DNA from: DASQEH01 sp963765725
GTDB lineage: Bacteria > Actinomycetota > Actinomycetes > Propionibacteriales > Nocardioidaceae
Assembly (NCBI GenBank): GCA_963765725.1
Contig: CAVXXI010000003.1
Location: forward strand, 806,001-870,000
Direction: 5' to 3'
DNA: 64,000 nucleotides
Below the pieces are notes generated by a model. It saw nothing but the letters and a program-made list of their open reading frames with translations, was not told the origin of the DNA and made no database searches. Below, one piece after another: positions 36,709 to 48,305 of this stretch. How positions within the stretch are numbered: position 1 is the first letter of the stretch; every line of letters starts with the position of its first letter. Made by a program: the position numbers and the translations under genes.

Positions 36709-37545
36709 ATGGCTCGGCCCGACAAGACGGCCGCCGTCGCGGAGCTCGCGAACGAGTTCCGCACCAGTGAGGGGGCCGTCCTCACCGACTACCGCGGCCT
36801 GACCGTGAAGCAGCTGCAGGAGCTCCGACGGGTGCTCGGCGACAACGCCAGCTATGCCGTGGTGAAGAACACGCTGACCAAGATCGCAGCTCAAGACGCC
36901 GGCATCGCGGGGTTCGACGACCTCCTCGTCGGGCCTACCGCCATCGCGTTCATCAAGGGTGACGCGGTCGTCGTCGCCAAGGGGCTGCGTGACTTCGCCC
37001 GGGCCAACGCGCCGCTCGTGATCAAGGGCGGCATCCTGGACGGCAAGACGCTCAGCGTCGCCGAGATCGGCCGGTTCGCCGATCTCGAGTCGAGGGAGGT
37101 CCTGCTCGGCAAGCTCGCCGGCGCGCTGCTCGCGTCGCTGCAGAATGCCGTCTCGTTGTTCAACGCGCCCGTCGCCCAGGTCGCCCGACTGGCGGCCGCG
37201 CTGCAGGCGAAGGCCGAGTCGGACCCGTCGGTCCTCGCGGGCGGTGCCGGTGAGCCGGCCGCCGAGCCCGCAGCGGCCGCGACCGAGCCGGAGGTGACCA
37301 CGGTCGATCCCGAGGCGGCTGCGCCCGAGGCCGACGCTGCTTCGGCCGTCCCCGAGCCCCAGACGGCCGCCGTCGAGCCCGAGACGACCCCCGGCGAGCC
37401 CGAGGCTGAGCTCGCCGTACCCGAGCCCGAGGCGGCGGTCGCAGATCCCGATCCCGAGGCGGCACCGCAGGCACCGGAGCCGGCAGTACCCGCAGACCCG
37501 CCCGACACCGCAGCGGCGGCGCCGGACACCCCCACCGACGGCTGA
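36709..37545 (+). CDS. rplJ: 50S ribosomal protein L10 with acidic C-terminal extension
   Basis: L10 forms the base of the L7/L12 stalk. The canonical domain spans residues 1-175: MARPDKTAAVAELANEF, TDYRGLTVKQLQELRR, YAVVKNTLTKIAA, then the C-terminal helix VARLAAALQAKAES that binds L12 dimers. Residues 176-278 are an added tail of Ala/Pro/Glu/Asp with PEPE, PEAA and EPE repeats, making 278 residues against about 175 in most bacteria. ATG 36709 follows GGAGAG. The longer upstream frame runs back through the leader and is not used. Confidence 0.95.
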   Translation: MARPDKTAAVAELANEFRTSEGAVLTDYRGLTVKQLQELRRVLGDNASYAVVKNTLTKIAAQDAGIAGFDDLLVGPTAIAFIKGDAVVVAKGLRDFARANAPLVIKGGILDGKTLSVAEIGRFADLESREVLLGKLAGALLASLQNAVSLFNAPVAQVARLAAALQAKAESDPSVLAGGAGEPAAEPAAAATEPEVTTVDPEAAAPEADAASAVPEPQTAAVEPETTPGEPEAELAVPEPEAAVADPDPEAAPQAPEPAVPADPPDTAAAAPDTPTDG

Positions 37546-37622
37546 CTCGCCGGAACAACCCATATCCCGGCTCACGGCGCGAACAGAACGCCGTCGGCCA
37601 GCACTACGGAAGGAACGCCACC

Positions 37623-38009
37623 ATGGCGAAGCTCAACACCGACGAACTCCTCGACGCGTTCAAGGAGATGACCCTCCTCGAGCTCAGCGAGTTCGTCAAG
37701 CAGTTCGAGGACACGTTCGGCGTCACCGCGGCCGCACCGGTCGCCGTTGCCGCCGCCGCCCCTTCGGGTGGTGACACGGCGTCCGAGGACGTCGAGCAGG
37801 ACGAGTTCGACGTCATCCTCGAAGCGGCCGGAGACAAGAAGATCCAGGTCATCAAGGAGGTCCGCAGCCTCACGAGTCTGGGCCTCAAGGAGGCCAAGGA
37901 CCTCGTGGAGGCGGCTCCCAAGGCCGTGCTCGAGCGGGTTGCGAAGGACGCGGCAGACAAGGCCCGCGAGTCCCTCGAGGGCGCCGGCGCCACCGTCAGC
38001 GTCAAGTAG
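37623..38009 (+). CDS. rplL: 50S ribosomal protein L7/L12
   Basis: The 128-residue stalk protein that recruits translation GTPases. The N-terminal dimerisation domain (LLDAFKEMTLLELSEFVKQFEDTF), the Ala-rich hinge (AAAPVAVAAAAPSG) and the C-terminal factor-binding domain (KKIQVIKEVRSLTSLGLKEAKDLVEAAP) are all in place. AAGGAA precedes the ATG. The gene is followed by a perfect inverted repeat at 38065-38094. Confidence 0.98.
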   Translation: MAKLNTDELLDAFKEMTLLELSEFVKQFEDTFGVTAAAPVAVAAAAPSGGDTASEDVEQDEFDVILEAAGDKKIQVIKEVRSLTSLGLKEAKDLVEAAPKAVLERVAKDAADKARESLEGAGATVSVK

Positions 38010-38064
38010 CCCGCGGCGCGCCAGCCGTCTCGCGACGGCGTGGCGGCCGTTCGGATCCCTGCGT

Positions 38065-38094
38065 GTGAGGCACCCGGTCGACCGGGTGCCTCAC
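38065..38094 (+). terminator. Perfect 30-bp palindrome, probable attenuator between rplL and rpoB
   Basis: The arm GTGAGGCACCCGGT and its complement ACCGGGTGCCTCAC flank a CG centre, giving a perfect 30-bp palindrome that can form a very stable 13-14 bp hairpin in RNA. No U-run follows. Its place, 55 nt after rplL and before the rpoB promoter, fits a partial terminator that lowers rpoBC expression relative to the ribosomal genes. Confidence 0.7.
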
Positions 38095-38258
38095 CCGCGT
38101 CCGGGTCCGGAGACGACGCCCGTTTCGTCCGGCTCAGCGGGAAGATTCTTTTAGGCAATAGTGCGTTCTTGCTTGACTCGGCGGCCTGCGTTGGGCATGC
38201 TCACTGCAGTTCTGCTTGCGAATCGGGTCTGAGCACGGTTATCCCGTCGGCTCCCCGG

Positions 38259-38288
38259 TTGCACAGCAGTGGTCCCATGGGGTAAACT
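38259..38288 (+). promoter_or_regulatory. Promoter for rpoB-rpoC
   Basis: TTGCAC (38259-38264), 18-nt spacer, TAAACT (38283-38288), then CTAGTTTGCGCTGCC in the expected start region. The distance to the rpoB TTG is about 95 nt, leaving an untranslated leader with CGACCCGTTATCGGGT (38316-38331), which could fold. A second, weaker TTGACT (38173-38178) lies further upstream without a good -10. Confidence 0.6.
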
Positions 38289-38383
38289 GCTAGTTTGCGC
38301 TGCCTCCCTCTCCCTTCGACCCGTTATCGGGTGACTTGGCATGCGTATTGGGATGAGTCCGCGAGCCTTCGGAAGGACCACTC

Positions 38384-41300
38384 TTGGCCGCCTCGCGCAA
38401 CGCCAGCAACAGTTCAGCACCCCGTACCGCAACCACCGATGTAGACCGCACAGGTCGAGTTTCATTCGCCAAGATCGCAGAGCCCCTCGAGGTCCCGGAT
38501 CTGCTTGCCCTCCAGGCCAACAGCTTCGACTGGCTGGTAGGCAACGCCGACTGGACCGGCCGGATCGAGCAGGCACAGGCCGAGGGACGCACGGACGTCT
38601 CGCGGAAGTCCGGTCTCGAGGAGATCTTCGAGGAGATCTCCCCGATCGAGGACTTCTCGGGCACGATGAGCCTGTCGTTCCGCGATCACCGCTTCGAGCC
38701 CCCGAAGAACACCGTCGAGGAGTGCAAGGAGCGCGACTTCACCTACGCCGCGCCGCTCTTCGTCACGGCCGAGTTCATGAACAACGAGACCGGCGAGATC
38801 AAGAGCCAGACGGTCTTCATGGGCGACTTCCCCCTGATGACCGACAAGGGCACGTTCATCGTCAACGGCACCGAGCGTGTCGTCGTCTCGCAGCTCGTGC
38901 GCTCGCCCGGTGTGTACTTCGAGCGCAGCATCGACAAGACGTCCGACAAGGACATCTTCACCTCGAAGATGATCCCCTCGCGCGGCGCTTGGCTCGAGTT
39001 CGAGATCGACAAGCGTGACATGGTCGGGGTCCGCCTCGACCGCAAGCGCAAGCAGAACGTCACGGTGCTCCTCAAGGCGCTCGGGTGGACCGAGGCGCAG
39101 ATCCTCGAGGAGTTCGGCGAGTTCGAGTCGATCCGCCTGACGCTCGAGAAGGACCACACGTCGGGGCAGGACGACGCCTTGCTCGACATCTACCGCAAGC
39201 TCCGCCCGGGAGAGCCCCCGACCCGCGAGGCGGCGCAGACGCTGCTCAACAACTACTACTTCAACCCCAAGCGCTACGACCTGGCCAAGGTTGGTCGCTA
39301 CAAGATCAACAAGAAGCTCGGCCAGGACGAGGCGTTCGACCAGCAGACGCTCACTGTCGACGACATCGTCGCGGCGATCCGCTACATCGTCGCCCTGCAT
39401 GACGGGCGTACGGAGATGCAGTCGCCTCGTGGCCCGATGGTCGTCGAGGCCGACGACATCGACCACTTCGGCAACCGGCGGCTGCGTACGGTGGGCGAGC
39501 TGATCCAGAACCAGCTCCGTACCGGTCTGGCCCGGATGGAGCGCGTCGTCCGCGAGCGGATGACGACTCAGGACGTCGAGGCGATCACGCCGCAGACGCT
39601 GATCAACATCCGGCCCGTCGTCGCCGCGCTGAAGGAGTTCTTCGGTACGTCGCAGCTCAGCCAGTTCATGGACCAGATCAACCCGCTGGCGGGTCTGACG
39701 CACAAGCGCCGGCTCTCCGCGCTCGGCCCGGGTGGGTTGTCGCGTGAGCGCGCCGGGTTCGAGGTGCGTGACGTGCACGTGTCGCACTACGGCCGGATGT
39801 GCCCGATCGAGACCCCCGAAGGTCCCAACATCGGGCTGATCGGGTCCCTGGCGACGTTCGGACGGGTCAACTCGTTCGGGTTCGTCGAGACGCCGTACCG
39901 CAAGGTCGTCGACGGGGTCGTCACCGAGCAGATCGACTACCTGACCGCCGACGAGGAGGACCGGGTCGTCATCGCCCAGGCCAACTCCGGGCTCACGGCC
40001 GACAACACGTTCGAGGACGAGCGGGTCACGGTCCGGGAGCGTCGTGGCGAGGTCGACTACGTCCTCGGCAGCGACGTCGACTACATGGACGTGTCCCCGC
40101 GCCAGATGGTCTCCGTCGCGACGGCGTTGATCCCGTTCCTCGAGCACGACGATGCCAACCGCGCCCTGATGGGCTCCAACATGCAGCGCCAGGCCGTACC
40201 CCTGATCCGCGCCGAGGCGCCGCTCGTCGGCACCGGCATGGAGTACCGGGCGGCTGTCGATGCGGGCGACGTCGTGCTGGCCAAGGCCGCCGGGGTCGTG
40301 ACGTCGGTGTCCGCCGACTACGTCGAGGTGCTGGAGGACGACGGGCACTCCGAGACCTACCGGCTCGCGAAGTTCCGCCGCTCCAACCAGGGCACCTGCG
40401 TCAACCAGCGCCCGACGGTCGCCGAGGGTGACCGCCTGGAGAAGGGTGACCCCATCGCCGACGGCCCCAGCACCGACAAGGCCGAGATGGCGCTCGGGCG
40501 CAACCTGCTCGTGGCCTACATGCCGTGGGAGGGCCACAACTACGAGGACGCCATCATCCTCAGCCAGCGGCTCGTCCAGGAGGACGTCCTCACCTCGATC
40601 CACATCGAGGAGCACGAGGTCGACGCCCGTGACACGAAGCTGGGACCCGAGGAGATCACGCGGGACATCCCCAACGTCTCCGACGAGATGCTGGCCGACC
40701 TCGACGAGCGCGGGATCATCCGCATCGGTGCCGAGGTCGTGCCCGGCGACATCCTGGTCGGCAAGGTCACGCCCAAGGGCGAGACCGAGCTGACGCCCGA
40801 GGAGCGCCTGCTGCGCGCGATCTTCGGGGAGAAGGCCCGTGAGGTGCGTGACACCTCGCTGAAGGTGAAGCACGGCGAGAGCGGCATCGTGATCGGCGTA
40901 CGGGTCTTCGACCGCGAGGAGGACGACGAGCTGCCTCCGGGCGTCAACCAGCTGATCCGGGTGTACGTCGCCCAGAAGCGCAAGATCTCCGACGGCGACA
41001 AGCTCGCGGGACGTCACGGCAACAAGGGCGTCATCTCGAAGATCCTGCCGGCTGAGGACATGCCGTTCCTCGAGGACGGGACCGCGGTCGACATCATCCT
41101 CAACCCGCTGGGCGTGCCCGGCCGGATGAACATCGGCCAGATCCTCGAGACCCACCTCGGGTGGGTCGCGAAGAACGGCTGGCAGGTCGAGGGCGACGAC
41201 GCGGAGTGGAAGCAGCGGCTCGCCGGGATCGGCGTCAGCTCGGGTGCCGGCGACACCAACGTCGCGACACCGGTGTTCGACGGCGCTCGCGAGGACGAGA

Positions 41301-41887
41301 TCTCGGGTCTGCTGGCGGCTACCCTGCCGAACCGCGACGGCGAGCGCCTGGTCAAGGGCGACGGCAAGGCACGGCTGTTCGACGGCCGTACCGGCGAGCC
41401 GTTCCCCGACCCGGTATCGGTCGGCTACACCTACATCATCAAGCTCAACCACCTGGTCGACGACAAGATCCACGCTCGCTCGACCGGTCCGTACTCGATG
41501 ATCACGCAGCAGCCGCTGGGTGGTAAGGCGCAGTTCGGTGGTCAGCGCTTCGGTGAGATGGAGGTATGGGCCCTCGAGGCCTACGGTGCCGCCTACGCGC
41601 TGCAGGAGCTGCTGACGATCAAGTCCGACGACGTGCTCGGCCGGGTGAAGGTCTACGAAGCCATCGTCAAGGGCGAGAACATCCCCGAGCCGGGCATCCC
41701 TGAGTCGTTCAAGGTGCTCGTCAAGGAGATGCAGTCGCTCTGCCTCAACGTGGAGGTCCTCTCCAGCGATGGGGTCGCGATGGACATGCGGGACACCGAC
41801 GAGGACGTCTTCAGGGCGGCCGAGGAGCTCGGCATCGACCTGGCTCGCCGTCCGAACGAAGGCATCTCCAGCGTCGAGGAGGTGTGA
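38384..41887 (+). CDS. rpoB: DNA-directed RNA polymerase subunit beta
   Basis: The 1167-residue catalytic beta subunit, complete. The rifampicin-pocket region reads SQLSQFMDQINPLAGLTHKR and the nearby ALGPGGLSRERAGFEVRDVH; later motifs include GRHGNKGVISKILP and the C-terminal PEPGIPESFKVLVKEMQSL. The start is TTG 38384 with GGAAGGA 7 nt upstream. Within the rifampicin region Ile432 occupies the position that is Asn518 in E. coli (Thr in Bacillus). The start sits 375 nt after rplL, with its own promoter. Confidence 0.97.
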   Translation: MAASRNASNSSAPRTATTDVDRTGRVSFAKIAEPLEVPDLLALQANSFDWLVGNADWTGRIEQAQAEGRTDVSRKSGLEEIFEEISPIEDFSGTMSLSFRDHRFEPPKNTVEECKERDFTYAAPLFVTAEFMNNETGEIKSQTVFMGDFPLMTDKGTFIVNGTERVVVSQLVRSPGVYFERSIDKTSDKDIFTSKMIPSRGAWLEFEIDKRDMVGVRLDRKRKQNVTVLLKALGWTEAQILEEFGEFESIRLTLEKDHTSGQDDALLDIYRKLRPGEPPTREAAQTLLNNYYFNPKRYDLAKVGRYKINKKLGQDEAFDQQTLTVDDIVAAIRYIVALHDGRTEMQSPRGPMVVEADDIDHFGNRRLRTVGELIQNQLRTGLARMERVVRERMTTQDVEAITPQTLINIRPVVAALKEFFGTSQLSQFMDQINPLAGLTHKRRLSALGPGGLSRERAGFEVRDVHVSHYGRMCPIETPEGPNIGLIGSLATFGRVNSFGFVETPYRKVVDGVVTEQIDYLTADEEDRVVIAQANSGLTADNTFEDERVTVRERRGEVDYVLGSDVDYMDVSPRQMVSVATALIPFLEHDDANRALMGSNMQRQAVPLIRAEAPLVGTGMEYRAAVDAGDVVLAKAAGVVTSVSADYVEVLEDDGHSETYRLAKFRRSNQGTCVNQRPTVAEGDRLEKGDPIADGPSTDKAEMALGRNLLVAYMPWEGHNYEDAIILSQRLVQEDVLTSIHIEEHEVDARDTKLGPEEITRDIPNVSDEMLADLDERGIIRIGAEVVPGDILVGKVTPKGETELTPEERLLRAIFGEKAREVRDTSLKVKHGESGIVIGVRVFDREEDDELPPGVNQLIRVYVAQKRKISDGDKLAGRHGNKGVISKILPAEDMPFLEDGTAVDIILNPLGVPGRMNIGQILETHLGWVAKNGWQVEGDDAEWKQRLAGIGVSSGAGDTNVATPVFDGAREDEISGLLAATLPNRDGERLVKGDGKARLFDGRTGEPFPDPVSVGYTYIIKLNHLVDDKIHARSTGPYSMITQQPLGGKAQFGGQRFGEMEVWALEAYGAAYALQELLTIKSDDVLGRVKVYEAIVKGENIPEPGIPESFKVLVKEMQSLCLNVEVLSSDGVAMDMRDTDEDVFRAAEELGIDLARRPNEGISSVEEV

Positions 41888-41994
41888 CGCAGACGCGTCA
41901 CATCCCCTCGGCCGGGCCTCGCCGGCTCGTCGGCGAGGCTCCCGGGGTCAGTGATGACCCGATGAACACCAGGCAGAACCAGCTGAAGCGGAAC

Positions 41995-42019
41995 CTAATA
42001 AAGGCAGTACTAATAAAGG
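41995..42019 (+). repeat. Twin CTAATAAAGG direct repeat before rpoC
   Basis: CTAATAAAGG occurs at 41995-42004 and again at 42010-42019, 15 bp apart, in the rpoB-rpoC gap. The second copy supplies the AAAGGA ribosome-binding site of the rpoC TTG start; the first is too far upstream to do so. The A/T-rich pair stands out in this GC-rich DNA. Confidence 0.75.
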
Positions 42020-42026
42020 ACGTGTC

Positions 42027-45902
<3,876 letters not shown>

Positions 45903-45923
45903 GGCCGAGCCTCGTACCACCGC

Positions 45924-45963
45924 GCACAGGGCGGTCACCTCGCACGAGGTGGCCGCCCTGTGC
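45924..45963 (+). terminator. rpoC terminator hairpin
   Basis: GCACAGGGCGG with its complement CCGCCCTGTGC encloses a further CACCTCG/CGAGGTG stem, forming a long GC-rich hairpin 22 nt after the rpoC stop. No U-run follows, as is frequent in high-GC actinobacteria. Confidence 0.7.
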
Positions 45964-46000
45964 CGTACCCGGTTCCCCCCGGCCGCGGGGGCACGGGTGT

Positions 46001-46080
46001 CACCGAGAGGTAGCTCCTGTCGGCCGAGGAGTCAGGTAATCCCCACTGAGGAGTCAAGTGATTCCCGCTCAGGGGTCAGG
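46001..46080 (+). repeat. 22-bp repeat cluster, family A, plus-sense (about 3-4 units)
   Basis: After the rpoC terminator come one partial unit (CACCGAGAGGTAGCTCCTG) and three units of the CGAGGAGTCAGGTA type, spaced 22 bp. The sequence is sense to rpoC. It faces the minus-sense cluster at 46142-46228 across about 60 bp that contain no recognisable gene. Confidence 0.85.
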
Positions 46081-46141
46081 TGTGCGCTTCGAGAATCCGG
46101 TTCGTACGGCCGAAGGTGCACTCGTAAGCAGAGCGGTCGGG

Positions 46142-46228
46142 CCACCTGACCCCGGGCGGGAACTATCTGACTCGTGGGCCGGAACTGTCTGACACCTGGG
46201 CGGGAAGTATCTGACACCTGGGCTCGGG
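46142..46228 (-). repeat. 22-bp repeat cluster, family A, minus-sense (about 4 units)
   Basis: Four units in reverse orientation (plus strand GGGCGGGAACTATCTGACTC and variants), 22 bp apart, ending 35 bp before the aldolase-family gene. Unlike other minus-sense clusters they do not follow the end of a minus-strand gene, so the orientation here is not explained by the neighbouring coding strand. Confidence 0.85.
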
Positions 46229-46263
46229 CAGGATGAGCGGATGACGACGATCGATCCACGACC

Positions 46264-47415
46264 ATGACCCCCGTCGAGCCTACTGAGGCAGCCGAGCCAA
46301 CTGGGGCAGCCGAGGCAGCCGAGGCGGTCGAACAGCGGTACAGGGAGCTGTCCAGCAGAGCCGAGCGACGGCTGTCGGGCGGTGGCCGCGACGCCCCCTC
46401 GGAGGAGCTGCGCAAGCTCGTCGACGAGGTGTCCGGCCAGGACGACCCTTACGCGTGGGACCGGTACGGCGAGTCCGGACCGGTCGAGCGGCTCGAGCAG
46501 CAGATCTGTCGGCTGCTGGGCAAACCCGCGGCCGCGATGTTCCCCAGCGGGATCATGGCTCAGCAGTCGGTGCTCCGGGTGCTGTGCGACGAGAGCGGGT
46601 CACGGCGGGTGGCCCTGCCGGGCCTGTCGCATCTGCTCGTGCACGAGCTGGACGGACCGCAGCTTCTGCACGGCTTCGGCTACGAGCGGCTGACGACCAG
46701 TGCGTCGGTGCCAGGCGTCTGCGATCTGGAGAAGATCCCGGGGAGGCTGGGTGCGGTGGTGCTGGAGCTCCCACTTCGAGACGGCGGATATCTGCTGCCG
46801 TCGTGGGACGAGCTGGAGTCGTTCTCGCGGGCCTGCCGCGAGCGGGACGTGCCGCTGCACTTCGACGGAGCCCGCATCTGGGAGTCACAGCCGCACCTCG
46901 GACACGGACTCGCGGAGATCGCCGCGCTGGCCGACACCGTGTACGTGTCGTTCTACAAGGGCCTCGGCGGGCTGGCCGGCGCCGCGGTCTGCGGACCGGT
47001 CGACGTGGTCGCGGCCGCCCGGCGCTGGCGGACCCGACTCGGCGGGACGCTGTTCACCTTGATGCCGTACGCCCTTTCGGCTCTGCGCGGGTTGCGCGAG
47101 GAGCTGCCGAATGCACCGGCCTACCACGCGCGAGCCCTTGAGCTCGCGGCCGCGCTGCCGTCGCGGGGCATCCGGGTGTTCCCCGAGCCGCCGCACACCA
47201 ACGCGTTCCGGCTCTTCGCACCAGTACCGCACACGGAGCTCAACGAGCGGATCATCGCCTTCATGGAGCGTGAGCGCACGGCATTGACGTTCCTCTGGCA
47301 GGCGGCGGACGTGCCGGGCTGGTCGTGGACGGAGTTCACGGTGGCGCACTCGACGCTCGACTGGACGGTCGACGAGGCGGCCCAGCTCCTGGCCGGTGTC
47401 GTCGGAGGAGGATGA
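46264..47415 (+). CDS. Threonine aldolase family PLP enzyme (beta-eliminating lyase)
   Basis: A 383-residue fold-type I PLP enzyme of the L-threonine-aldolase/beta-eliminating-lyase family. The cofactor lysine is in SFYKGLGGLAGA, with the Asp that binds the pyridine ring in HFDGARIWES. FPSGIMAQQSVLR is the PLP-phosphate region. The first 60 residues (Glu/Ala-rich) extend beyond the family core. It would cleave threonine or similar beta-hydroxy amino acids to glycine plus an aldehyde; the exact substrate is uncertain. Confidence 0.85.
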   Translation: MTPVEPTEAAEPTGAAEAAEAVEQRYRELSSRAERRLSGGGRDAPSEELRKLVDEVSGQDDPYAWDRYGESGPVERLEQQICRLLGKPAAAMFPSGIMAQQSVLRVLCDESGSRRVALPGLSHLLVHELDGPQLLHGFGYERLTTSASVPGVCDLEKIPGRLGAVVLELPLRDGGYLLPSWDELESFSRACRERDVPLHFDGARIWESQPHLGHGLAEIAALADTVYVSFYKGLGGLAGAAVCGPVDVVAAARRWRTRLGGTLFTLMPYALSALRGLREELPNAPAYHARALELAAALPSRGIRVFPEPPHTNAFRLFAPVPHTELNERIIAFMERERTALTFLWQAADVPGWSWTEFTVAHSTLDWTVDEAAQLLAGVVGGG

Positions 47416-47451
47416 GCGCGCTTGGGGCCTGGTACACCCGCCAAGAGTGAC

Positions 47452-47465
47452 GTAATCTTGATTAC
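47452..47465 (+). promoter_or_regulatory. Imperfect palindrome over the -10 of the next gene
   Basis: GTAATC-TT-GATTAC abuts the ATG at 47466. It contains TAATCT (47453-47458), which ends 7 nt before the start codon, so the transcript would be leaderless, and the palindrome would cover the -10 and start site, a natural place for a repressor. No -35 is evident. Confidence 0.55.
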
Positions 47466-47984
47466 ATGAATACATCGAATGACGCAGAGATCAAGGCGTG
47501 GTTCGCCGGCCGCCTCCCCAAGGAGTGGACCGCGCAGGCACCCACCATCACCATCGACCGTGAAGAGATCACCGTCACCATCCGGCTCGAGCCTGTCGAC
47601 CTCGGTGCCGACGCCTCGGACGAGGCGAAGGCCGAGGCAGCCGCCGGCAGGATCGCCGGCTGGCGCGAGGACACCCGAGAGGCCAGGATGAGTGTGGCGA
47701 GTGAAGCCCAACGCCGCTTCGAGCGCAAGGTCTCCTGGGGAGCAAGCCTCAGCGACGACCGGGTCCTGTTCACGCACCTCGCCGTGCCGGTGATGACTCG
47801 GCTGCGGCAGCCGCAGCGCCAGGTACTGGACACGCTGGTCGACGCCGGCGTGGCCCGGTCCCGCGCCGACGCGCTGCAGTGGTGCGTGAGACTGGTCGGC
47901 CAGCACAGCGAGGAGTGGCTCAACGACCTCCGCTCCGCCATGGAGAACGTGCAGGCCGTGCGTGAGCAGGGCCCAGCCGCCTAA
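47466..47984 (+). CDS. Conserved hypothetical protein
   Basis: A 172-residue soluble protein I cannot assign. The N-terminal third (IKAWFAGRLPKEWTAQAPTITIDREEITVTIRL) has alternating strands; the rest is helical with REDTREARMSVASEAQRRFERKVSW and a late ARSRADALQWCVRLVGQHSEEWLNDLR that resembles a DNA-binding or dimerisation helix pair. Start is fixed by a leaderless-type -10 seven nt upstream. It is followed by family B repeats. Confidence 0.7.
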   Translation: MNTSNDAEIKAWFAGRLPKEWTAQAPTITIDREEITVTIRLEPVDLGADASDEAKAEAAAGRIAGWREDTREARMSVASEAQRRFERKVSWGASLSDDRVLFTHLAVPVMTRLRQPQRQVLDTLVDAGVARSRADALQWCVRLVGQHSEEWLNDLRSAMENVQAVREQGPAA

Positions 47985-48117
47985 CCCCCGCCCAGTAGAG
48001 CCACCCCCCACCGCCGAGACGTCCCCAGCGGCCCTGTTCTGTCGGCGTGTCGCGCACCGATTGACTTCTCGGCGGAAGGTGTGCGGCGGGGCGGGGATTG
48101 ACGGAAACGGTCGACCG

Positions 48118-48290
48118 GACATCCTGGCCGCTCGACCCGACATCTGCGCCCGCTCGGCCGGGCATTTGCGCCCGGTCGACCCGACATCTGCGCCCGCTCG
48201 GCCGGGCACTTGCGCCCCGTCGACCCGACATCTGCGCCCGCTCGGCCGGGCATTTGCGCCCGCTCGGCGGGGTGGCGGACCGTACGGGTG
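48118..48290. repeat. 22-bp tandem repeat array, family B (about 8 units)
   Basis: Eight contiguous 22-bp units occupy most of the 320-bp gap between the hypothetical gene and the FAD dehydrogenase. Two subtypes alternate: GCCCGCTCGGCCGGGCATTTG-like and GCCCGGTCGACCCGACATCTG-like, the latter creating GTCGAC sites. Conservation between units of the same subtype is near perfect. The array stops about 15 bp before the dehydrogenase start and reads in its sense frame if translated upstream, so the true start codon must be downstream of it. Confidence 0.9.
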
Positions 48291-48305
48291 AGGCACGATG
48301 GTCGC

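Noticed and set aside
48210..48305. N-terminal extension of the FAD/Fe-S dehydrogenase from an upstream ATG
   Set aside because: Those 32 codons are translated family B repeat; the family N-terminus begins at GTG 48306.
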